Part shown: piece by piece, positions 1 to 9,234 of the stretch
Layout: each line of letters starts with the position of its first letter
How positions within the stretch are numbered: the first letter of the stretch is position 1
Assembly: GCF_022539315.1 (NCBI RefSeq)
Contig: NC_066317.1
Span: 41,076,435-41,140,434 of the forward strand
DNA: 64,000 nt
Direction: 5' to 3'
Origin: Serinus canaria
Lineage: Eukaryota; Chordata; Aves; Passeriformes; Fringillidae
Notes under the pieces: model-generated
Told to the model about the DNA's origin: nothing
Seen by the model: the letters and a program-made list of their open reading frames with translations, nothing else
Databases searched by the model: none
Program-made: the position numbers and the translations under genes

Positions 1-1857
1 TTTTTGTAAATAATTTTTTATTAATTTTGTTTCCTTCCAAATTTGTCTCAAACGGGGACAATATACTCTAGTTCAAGCAATAAAACTAATGAATCTTAAG
101 ACCATCAGAAAGGGTTCTTACATTTGGGGATTTTTTTTAACAATGCTTGTTGTTGAAGGAACCTGCAGTTTTACATGCCTGCCACTTCTGATATTGTGCA
201 TTATGTCATGACATAATGAACAGAACAGTAAGTTTTGTTAGTGGAATTCCATTTATCATTACCTCACACACATTAATTTCTTACATGGCTGTGGAATTCT
301 TCATCTGACTCCAGACAGCTGGGAGATGAACATACCCATAGAAGTTCAATGTGTCCACAGGCAGTAAGCTGCAGTCAACATCAACAACCGGGAATAAATT
401 TAAAACTTATTCTAGCAGAGATTGTGCAATCCCACATGTATTTACCAGCTTTCCACTGATGTCATTATCTCAACCTCTTGAGCTATAATAATAGCACACT
501 TTGCTAATGGTGAAAACAGGAAATTTTATTTTTAAACTTCCAGTGCTTTTTGAACTGGCAGTTGGATTTTAATTTTCTGCAAGACTTAGTCACTTCTGAA
601 TTATGTTATTTTTTTCTCCATAATATGCTCATTTCCTGATATGTATTGGCACCAGATTAAGATCTGATTCTGCACTCTCTGGGAAAATCAGACATATAAT
701 GAAATATGTTTAGCTATTTTGTTGTAGTCACAAAATTTTACACTTGTGTGACATATTTTTTCGTTTTGCTATTTCAGATTTTTATACAAGCTTAGACAAA
801 TTGAGCTAACCAATTTAAAATAAAATCAGAAGTTTTACCCCTGAAATAGAATTTATTAAATTCCCTTAATAATTTCTTTTTAACAGAAAATGTTGATGAT
901 ACTATTGTTTGTCAACAGGAGGCACAGTCATGTATTATATCTTTTTTATTCAAGATTAATGCACTAAGTTCAACTACACTTAAACATATGCTAAGTAAGC
1001 ATTTGTAAAGCATTGCTGATCTGTGCACTTATTGAGTATATAAAATAAAAAAAGTTTTGTAAACTAGGAAGAGGAAGAAATAATATCCTTTACTGTATAC
1101 CTAGTGCAAGCAGAATAATATTTCTGTAATAAAGATTTTAAAAAAGAGACCTAGGGTGAGAACTGAGACATATTAAAGGAAAATGAAAGGTTTACCATGA
1201 TACTGATTTATATAAAAGTGTATTATCTTAGTTCACATATTTATTTTTTACCTTGGCATTTGTATTTATACTTTATACATGTGAATCTCTCTGCATAGGC
1301 AGTAGAAACAGGTAACCCTTAGATGAGACTTATCCCATCTTAAAGGGAGTTTTTCAGGTATTTCAGATGAGCTACTTACAGCATGATGACCTTGAGGATA
1401 AGTGGAGCACAGCTCTCAGGTGAGTTTCTATGGGATGGCAATATTTAGGTAGTGTATTTCTAGAATAAAAGTTCTCAATTCAGTATGACTGAGAAAAGGA
1501 GAAGGCACATCTTCGAAGAGCAGAGATCTGAACATCCAATCTCTCTTTGGTGTCTGTAAAAAATAAGATGACACTATTTATATGACACTTTTTATATTCA
1601 GAAATTAAACCAGGCAAAGATCTTTTTCCAGAAGGCTGTAATAAACATTTGTTCATCTGTGCTAGTTTTACTCATTTTTAGACTGTAAATCTTGAATATT
1701 TATGACATAATATAAAGTACATATATATACTTTTTGGACTAAAAATGTATGATCTCTGTCTATAAATATGGCAAATAACAAATAAAGAATAATCTGATCC
1801 AAAGAACACAAAATGAGATTTTTAAGTGTAAATTCTATGAGGTTAAGAATAAGTATT
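1..1857. other. Unrecognised AT-rich non-coding DNA
   Basis: No open frame with a recognisable protein family, no RNA gene and no transposon that I can name. The sequence is plain AT-rich vertebrate-style DNA with short A and T runs. The only item picked out is a short segment at 1358-1419 bounded by splice-like signals, listed separately. Likely intergenic or intronic. Confidence 0.6.
1358..1419 (+). other. Exon-like segment (very tentative)
   Basis: A 62-base stretch sits between a splice-acceptor-like site (GGGAGTTTTTCAG ending at 1357) and a good donor match (CTCAG|GTGAGT, cut after 1419). One frame is open right through, starting Val-Phe-Gln-Met-Ser and ending in an incomplete codon. 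I do not recognise the peptide. The pyrimidine tract before the acceptor is short. Segments like this arise often by chance in 64 kb, and an open frame of 20 codons is not surprising, so this could equally be nothing. Confidence 0.1.
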
Positions 1858-2011
1858 AAAAAAAACCCAACAAAAACTAACCAATCAACCAACAAAAAAA
1901 CCCAAAAAACCAAAACAGAAAAGAAGCCCCACAAAAAACAAAAACAAAACCAAAAGAAAACAAACAAACAAAACCAAACAAAACCCACAAAAACAACCCC
2001 AAGACACATTA
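1858..2011. repeat. A/C-rich low-complexity tract
   Basis: About 150 bases are almost only A and C on the plus strand, built from degenerate CAAA, CAAAA and CCAAAA units with very few G or T. The complementary strand is therefore T/G only. Open frames across it translate to lysine, threonine, asparagine and glutamine on one strand and to phenylalanine, leucine, valine, glycine and cysteine runs on the other, which is the signature of low-complexity DNA and not of a protein. Similar but distinct tracts lie at 18597-18660 and 21231-21368. Confidence 0.85.
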
Positions 2012-4411
2012 TCAGAACAGTTTGTACAAAATATCCCCTCAGAACTGCCATGCTTTTCTCTGCTTTGTACATAAATTGGGGAATGGCCAACATCATTCTT
2101 CTTTTTGTCCTTTTTAATTCTGGAAAACAACTTGTTTAGAATTAAAGTGACAAGCAAACAAAGTAATCTGTCTGGACTAACCATTAACAATAGTGTTGGT
2201 ATTCTTCAAGAATGAAATAAAATAGTGTCCAGAGTAAAGGTAAGAATGTATATTTTTCTATTCCAAAATAAGGAATTAAATTGGTCAAAGACTTTATAGT
2301 TTTTGTAGACCCTTGTTTTTCTTTAAATAAAATTCCTCAGTACGTTTTAAGGATTTTAGACCAGTCATAAAGAACCAAAAAGCAAAACATTATTGTCAGC
2401 CAGAAGGCCCCAGAACGGCTGACCAAGGTTGTCTTTTCTCATTCCTTCAATAATCGTGCTTCCCATTTGCTTCCATTTGGAGGTTTATGTCAATCTCTGT
2501 GATTTTATGCATCATTGACTGAGTTGATACATCTTAATGAAAACCATAAAAACACCATAAATTTTGATATTTTCCCTATCAATATATTTATGCACTTATT
2601 TTTTAATTAGTTGAATATTTAAATTATTAATTTTAGATCTATAATTTTAATTTTGCATCTTTGCTTTTACCATTTTCTGAGACTCTGTTAAATATACATT
2701 CAATCTTTTCCTCTAAATTAAACTGTTTTCCTAGTAAGAATATAATAAAAATATTTTTCAATTTTGTACACAATTATGTCACTACATTTTCATTTTTTAC
2801 AATTGGAGAATATATTATTCTTAATTACCCATAATTTGCACAGTCATCCCAGACTTGGCAATAGGTTTCTTTTCAGAAAACTGGTTCAGAGTTGTCCCAT
2901 TTTTCAGAAGCCCTCCTCCCTAGGGCTCTGATGTCTGTAATTTATGCCCTAGTTTGGTGCCACGCTGCTCTGTGACCTTGACCCAGTCTTACTAGCAGTT
3001 GAGTTGTGAGAAAGTCTGTGAAAGGAAGAGGTATAAAACAAGTAAAAGCACAGACAAAAGTACAATTGCTGAGACAGTTTTGGCAATGCAACGATTCACA
3101 AGCAGAAATACTGGTGTGAAAGTTTACAAAAATCCCAAGGATAAGGTCAAAGAGGAGGCAAGAGGTCAGAGCCCTTGGCAAGTTCTCCTGACTCTGGCTG
3201 CCTAGTGTGCAGACACTCATCAAGGATGGTGAATGCAATAATGCTGTCTGAGGAGTTTGCTACTCCTTGTGGTGTAATGCACCTCTTGGTCAATAAATAC
3301 ATTTGAACCCTCAGTTGTGTATATTCTGTTTACAGAATGTCCTTTAGAATGACTAAAGCTGTCAGAAGAAGGTGATTTGGAAAGGAAACATTGCCATTAC
3401 CACATAGTTGCAATTTGTGTTTTCAATGTAAGCCTAGGATTGTAGATATCACAGGAGCAGATGTCTGTATTACATTGAGGTAGCACTTTTGGTAGCAGTA
3501 TTGTCACAAAACACGTGAATGCAGAAACCAGGTCTCTCTCAAAAATTTCCTCCAAGTCCAAGTTAGGCCATACTAAGGCATTATGTTTATACACAAGAAA
3601 GATTTGATATTTAAGTCTAATTACTGCTGTCTTATTTCCTAATGAATACAAAAGTTATTCAAGCCTTCCATTGACGTCCAATACTTGAGATCTAATTTTC
3701 AAATGATGCTAAAAAGAAGGGAGAAAATCTGGAATCAGAGAGAAACAAAACCATTGCAATAACAGGTTTGTAATTTAAAAGTGTCTCTAATTGCCTTTTA
3801 GGTCCACATATGGTTAACAGTCTAGACCTTACGATTTGGATGTTGAGGAAGAAAACCAAATTTCTCTTTTAAAGCTATTTGTAACAATTAAATAAAAATA
3901 AAACCCCTGTATAATAATGAACAATCAGACTATGGAAAGCCAAGGTAAAACTTGTTTAAAGTTTTATTGTTTTACAAAAATATATAAACAATGATCTTTT
4001 TCACTTTGTACAGCAAATTATAGATTCCTTACTTGAAGATCTAGAGTGTGCTTAACTTAAAAAAAATGAAAACTGTCTTGAAAAGTTAAATGAAGAAAAA
4101 TGGAGCTAAGAAGGTTTTTATAACTATATGCATTTCCAAGGGCATTCCATTAAATTTTGCATGTCATTTATTCTGTCTGAGCACAGGCAACAGGTAACTC
4201 AAAGCTCCTCCAGGTTGGATGATTAGTTAGATGCCTAATTAATTTCTTAATTTTATGGTGACAAATGTATCCTTGTAGAAATGTCACTGTCATGTCCATT
4301 TCTCTTGTCTTGCAATTTCATACAGCACACAAACATCCTTGAAACACCTGAAAAATGGAAAAGTCTGTAATTGGTAGGTACTGAATCTCTTTCTTAACTG
4401 AGCTATATTAC
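2012..4411. other. Unrecognised AT-rich non-coding DNA
   Basis: Nothing nameable. Open frames on both strands at about 2942-3238 overlap each other and show no family motifs. No repeat family was recognised. Probably intergenic or intronic. Confidence 0.6.
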
Positions 4412-4452
<41 letters not shown>

Positions 4453-4465
4453 TATTATTATTATT

Positions 4466-4538
<73 letters not shown>

Positions 4539-4539
4539 G
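4412..4539. repeat. Palindromic (TTA)n-(TAA)n microsatellite
   Basis: A triplet microsatellite switches strand in its middle. Positions 4412 to about 4469 are TTA repeats with a one-base phase slip near 4450. From about 4469 to 4538 the units are TAA. Since TAA is the reverse complement of TTA, the two arms can pair over nearly 60 bp with almost no loop, so this is an inverted repeat as well as a microsatellite. The open frame across it is a run of isoleucine and asparagine and is not a gene. The right arm is longer than the left by about a dozen bases. Confidence 0.95.
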
Positions 4540-5938
4540 TATTAATAGTGCAAAGTAATCCAAATATTTTAGATGAAGTGGTAAGTACCCTGAACATACA
4601 ATCAAGCCTTCTAGACCTTTGTGATCAGAGGCAATTACACCTAAGTTTACAAAATAACAGCAAGTATTTGCAGGTTAAAAAAAAGGTAGAAAAATCACAG
4701 TTTTAATTTGCCCACCATAATTATCAACATGCATTTTCTTTTCTGTTTTATTTTCCTAGAAGAATGTTTTTCTTTTGAAATGCAAAAAAACCCAAAAAAC
4801 CCTGTTTACTGATATACATATATTTAAAAAAACGTTTCTCATCCTCATCAGAAATTCAGATCCTGTGTTTACAAAGTGCCATGTAATATCTGCCCAGGAA
4901 CTGCAGCAAGGAGATGACTTTTTAAACCAATAATTTTTTAAATTATTTTCAGTAGATGCTTTACATTCCTTCATCTATCTGGAAGCCTAGCAGCTCACAT
5001 GAAACCAATACAGCTCTGTCATCTTCCAAGACTCTCTGCAGGTAAGAGTATAATCTTTCCTCTAATTACTACTGATGTAAGATAAAACATAGTGTTTTGA
5101 CACACTGAAACATAAAAGGTTCTTAAATGGCTCTGTGCTCCCTTTTCTATAAGGTCAGGTAGTTTTCTTAACCACTTTGGTCAGTTGCATTAACCTTCAA
5201 AAACTACTTCTGTTTAGTGTAGTTAGGATACTTAAACCTCTAAAGGGTAATTTATTCTCTGTTTCTAGGCAATCAGAGTCTTGCCATGTTTTTTAGGCTA
5301 CATCAATTTAACCTGAGTGTGAGTTTGACCTATTTAATATTACTGGAGTTGATTGACCTCTCAGAACGAAAAGTTTTCTTCTTCCAGTGCTGGGTGGCAG
5401 GTAGAAATTAAATTAAGACTAAAGCAAAACAAAGGACAAATTAAGGAAAAGAGCAGGTTTTAAAGTGTAAACCCAGGAACTGGAACTAGCATTCAAATAC
5501 GGTTTGAAAAATCCTGATATTTTATGAGAGTTTGAGGAGTCATTGGATACAATCTGTGTCACTTTAATTACCTTTGCCTGGATACATGAGATATCAATGG
5601 ATAAAATGAGGCTTTATAGTCAGTAGAATCATATGACAGAGCTCCCTTCTTCTGGGGTGACACCAACAGAAAGCTGATTTTATGAATTTATAGGATAAGG
5701 TGCAAAAGAAAAGACCTAGGTGGGAAGGGAGTGAAATTTCAAAAGAAAGCTCTGTGAATGAAAGCAAGCTCGTATGTGTCTGCAGTGAAAGTGGGCATGC
5801 AAAAAAGTCTGCTTTTTGTGGCATCAGGAGACTATGAGAAGCACCTGAACACACTCATGACTCCAAAACCAAAGTAGTAAAGTGACTAAAGAATAAAATA
5901 GATATTATAGAATTTTTCACTTAAAATGCACATAGTCA
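4540..5938. other. Unrecognised AT-rich non-coding DNA
   Basis: No recognisable gene or transposon. A segment ending at 5040 has a good donor match (CTGCAG|GTAAGAG) and an AG after a T-rich stretch near 4951, with one short open frame between, but this is within chance expectation. Likely intergenic or intronic. Confidence 0.55.
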
Positions 5939-6384
5939 CCTACTCTTGGCCACCGGGGCACTTAGCTGGCTCATGCTTGACTTGGAGCCATGGGAGGCAG
6001 GACTGCCAGGTCCTTTTTTACCAAGGCACTTGGTCAGCCTCTGTGTGTACTGGTGCAGTGGTTTGTTCCTAACCAGGTACAGGACTCTAAATCTGTCTGT
6101 GCTTGAACTTCATGAGGTTCCTGTCAGCCCTTTTCTTCATCTTGTTGAGGTTCTTCTGGATAGCAGCATGATCCTTTGGGATATCCCTCTTTCCAGATTT
6201 GTGTCATCTGATGAGACTATGTTTTGCTCCATCATCCATCTATGTAAATTAATTAATGTAAATGTAAATTACATTAATGTAAAGGACATTAATATAAATG
6301 TTGATCAGTACTGAACTCTGGGCAAGCAGGATCCCTGGCTACTCTGCTAGGCAGTGACTGGCCTCCAATTAGACTTCATACTTC
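5939..6384 (-). mobile_element. CR1 LINE fragment (reverse-transcriptase 3' part)
   Basis: The plus strand reads as the complement of the avian CR1 consensus. In order it has the stretch for lack of change in the retrotransposon's reverse-transcriptase C-terminal half: TTGGCCACC then GGCTCATG near 5948-5975, AGGTCC near 6009, TACTGGTGCA near 6049, CAGGTACAGGACTCT near 6075, CTTGAACTTCATGAGGTTCC near 6103, TTTGTGTCATCTGATGA near 6198 and AGTGACTGGCCTCCAA near 6352. The element therefore runs on the minus strand and is truncated at both ends. No intact frame remains. About 60 bases near 6235-6303 are an AT-rich expansion not expected in the consensus, listed separately. The family is recalled from memory of avian CR1 and was not searched. 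Confidence 0.85.
6235..6303. repeat. AT-rich internal expansion within CR1 fragment
   Basis: Imperfect repeated units of the type ACATTAATGTAAA occur several times, for example CATTAATGTAAAGG followed by CATTAATATAAATG. The last unit runs into the CR1 sequence that normally reads CATTGATAAATATGTTGA, so the expansion seems to come from local tandem duplication of this AT-rich CR1 segment after insertion. Confidence 0.6.
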
Positions 6385-6596
6385 TAATTCTGTAATTGAA
6401 AAAAGAATGTCTGCTTTCCCTCTGTTTTTGAAAAAAAAAACAAAACCAACAAACTGAATTATTTATTTTGTAAAGCACCATGCTGTTAGGAAAATGTGAA
6501 ACATCCCAAATGCCAAAAGATATGTCAAATTAAACAGATTTAGGCTAAAAAAATAATACTGTACTAACAATAAGCAAAAGAAAGCACAGACTGTTG

Positions 6597-6615
6597 AAAA
6601 AAAAAAAAAAAAAAA
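6597..6615. repeat. Poly-A tract, 19 bases
   Basis: An uninterrupted run of 19 A followed by GAAAG. No retroposed gene or SINE body is recognisable directly upstream, so it is called a mononucleotide microsatellite and not a retroposon tail. Confidence 0.9.
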
Positions 6616-7096
6616 GAAAGTAATTCCAGCAGGCAAAAGAGAAACTACTTCAAACAAAAGTAATCAAAGCTCTTCTCAGAAAAATAATTCACATGGACGA
6701 ATGCGCTCTTTTTTTACAACAGTATATAGAAATATAAAAGCAACATTGAATGAAGCAAAAATGTTCATGGATATAGAACTGGACAGTGTATTCTCCTTGT
6801 CCCCATAACCATATGAAGTGTAGTTTGAAGAACTGTCAGTCTCAGGGTAATATGTCAAACCGGATTTTGTCACAGGTCAAAAAATGTGTATGGCTGAGAA
6901 AAAGGCTGGCAGTGATCTATGAGGAAAAAAGGGCAATGTTACTATTGAGTAAGTTGAGGATCAAGAGATAGGATGCTCCTCAGGAGATGTTTGTTGTTTT
7001 GGTTTGGTTTTTTAAAATTGAGAAATTTTTAAAACTGTCCAGGCTGTAAGGAAAATGCCCTTTAAAAACTTTTAACAAGAGCTCTCAATCAGAATT

Positions 7097-7125
7097 GGGG
7101 AGGGAGGGTGTGATGGGAGAAGGGG
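7097..7125 (+). other. G-quadruplex-type motif
   Basis: Five runs of three or four G are separated by loops of 1, 1, 6 and 4 bases: GGGG A GGG A GGG TGTGAT GGG AGAA GGGG. This meets the usual G3+N1-7 pattern on the plus strand. It is the only clear match I noticed in an otherwise AT-rich window. No promoter or transcript is evident nearby, so a function is not claimed. Confidence 0.7.
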
Positions 7126-9097
7126 AAGGTGTATCTGTATGTAAACAGCACATGAGATTCACTGGTATCACATGGGTAGATGCAACAGGCACTATTTATG
7201 GGAACCTAGAACTATCTTTTCTCGCACAGGCGGGACCATTTTAATCTATGTTCTCATAGACAAATTTCTTGTTTGGTGACTAGTAATTGCTCTTTTTTAT
7301 CCTAGTTTTTAGATCATCAAGAGGGATTGTGGTTTTTGCATTTTTCCCCATTTAACATCTTATATGAATATGAAAGGATCATGGATACTATTCAAAACTA
7401 ATCTTAAAATTGGTTTAAAGGAACTTTTACAGAAACTTTCCTATGAGCTAACAGTCACTCCAAAGCTATCAAATAAATTGTTTTGTTAGTTTTTGAGACT
7501 TTTCATTTCTTTCCATTTGAATGAATCCCTGTTTCCTTACATATAATTAATAAGTTACTGTGGGCACTAAATATCTTATTGAAACCTAAACAAATAATTT
7601 TTATCACTCAAACTAGTGCACCTTTAGAACTGTTAGCAGTTGGATCACCCATGCTTCTCACACTTTCTCTTTACAGCCATGTCAAGTAAAGAATTTTGAT
7701 AAATCCAGTGTCAGATTAGTTTGTATAGCTAAGTTTGAATTAGTCTGGTACCTTAAAAGGTGTGAAAGAAACATATCTTCCAGCAGCTATTTATGAACAG
7801 AGATTGAGCAGTTACATCTTCAACAGCTTGGACTGTCAGGAGCAGTCAGTAGGACCTTGTTGTCAGCAAAAAGTCCCAGGACAGAAAATCTGTTTAGTAA
7901 TTATCAATGTTCAATAATATGCTTGAGTTAGTGAGTGAGTTAGGGACCCTATGTAATCTTTATCATGGCAGAAATAGTTCATAACTTCTTGAAGTAATAG
8001 AACATCTTACAGAAGATGATATATTTGATATATATAATACAATAGCACTTATATTTTGTGTTTTGGCAACTAAATATTCCTCAATATTTTTTAATACTTT
8101 TGTGAAAATATTAAAGGGGAAAAATATTACAAGTGATATGTGAGGCTGACTTGTTAAGTTACTTGTTTACTTTTCATGTTGGAATAGATAAACAAGAGAA
8201 AACTACAAACATTTTTCCATCTAAAAGTAGATTTATTGTCTTTTCCTGCTAATAAAATCATCATCTGGAACTAGTATACCAGCATTACACACATTTTTTT
8301 CCCCACCCTTATTTCCAGTGTTGTATTTGTATTAGTTTTTTGAAGGATGGAAGGAGAAGCATGTGAAGGAAAAACCAATACCTTTCATATAAATATATGG
8401 GATTTTAAGGAAGCCTGTGCTGAAGATATGTCTTGGCTTCTTTCAGAAAAAACAATGGACACACCAATACAGCCAATAACAGGCTTGCAAAGTCTGCTGC
8501 TTTCCACATCAGCATCACCAGACTGTGTTTCTTTTCTGACTGAGACGCTTGTCTCAGTAACTAGAAATTCACAGTAAAAAATTTTGGCAGTCTGTGGTAC
8601 AGACAAAGCACTCTATCTCTAAGTGCACAGTGGCAAAACTTTGTAAAGCTACAGGTACTGAGTTGTGCCCTCTGGTTCTTGTTAGCAGAGCACCAGGTGA
8701 ACTATCTGTTCTTGACTTGGCATGTGCTAACTTGCGTTATGCGTAACAGGTACACTCACAGATGCAAATTTTTGAAATGCAAAATATTCATTATTTTTTA
8801 TTTGGGCTGCTGGTTCACAAGTGCTTGGCAGAAAACCTTCATGTTGCCACAAGCTTAGTGTCATGGCTTAGGAATGGCACTCCCCAGTTTAGTGCTCCCG
8901 CTGAGACTCTCCAAAACAGGGGTAGCTTGTGCATTCCCCTCAAAAATAGGAATAATAAAACATTAGTTCACCAGTTGATTTCAGATTGTGCTAAAATATA
9001 ATAAAATTTTAAGAGAAATTTTCTGTCTTCTGTGTCTAAGGGAGAGGATTTATCCCTTTACTGAGAACAAAGAAAGGACCTTCAGCTTTTCTTTCAG

Positions 9098-9234
9098 GAA
9101 AAGAAATGTGTGTGTAGTCATAGGAATTTTGAGCTAGAACGATGTTTCATATCTCATGAGCAGCATGCACAGACTCTGCCTGCAGGCACCATTCCTGCTC
9201 AGGGTGGTTCCACCATTCAAGTTGCACAGACCAG
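9098..9234 (+). other. Exon-like segment, 137 nt (tentative)
   Basis: A pyrimidine-rich acceptor (CTTCAGCTTTTCTTTCAG ending at 9097) and a near-consensus donor (ACCAG|GTAAGTA, cut after 9234) bound 137 bases. The frame starting at the first base is open for all 45 codons plus two bases. Its second half is richer in G+C than the flanks and reads with Pro, Gly, Gln and Thr (about ...Ala-Gly-Thr-Ile-Pro-Ala-Gln-Gly-Gly...). I do not recognise the peptide. It could be an exon of a gene extending beyond the window, a non-coding RNA exon, or chance. The splice signals are the best pair I noticed in the window, which is weak evidence on its own. Confidence 0.2.

Larger units (their letters stand above)
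6385..9097. other. Unrecognised AT-rich non-coding DNA
   Basis: No gene recognised. It holds a 19-base A run and a G-rich quadruplex-type motif (both listed). The 8347-8606 interval is open on both strands, but the two frames mirror each other and carry no family motifs. Probably intergenic or intronic. Confidence 0.55.

Noticed and set aside
1668..2190. Open frames of 142, 108 and 101 codons around 1.7-2.2 kb
   Set aside because: They overlap on both strands and translate the A/C tract. Phe, Leu and Val runs on one strand and Lys, Thr and Gln runs on the other are composition artefacts.
4403..4597. 64-codon minus-strand frame of Ile and Asn
   Set aside because: It is the translated triplet microsatellite.
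5946..6314. 122-codon plus-strand frame
   Set aside because: It is antisense to a decayed CR1 fragment and runs into the AT expansion.
6597..6615. Poly-A run as the tail of a processed pseudogene or SINE
   Set aside because: No upstream sequence resembles a gene or SINE, and no target duplication is seen.
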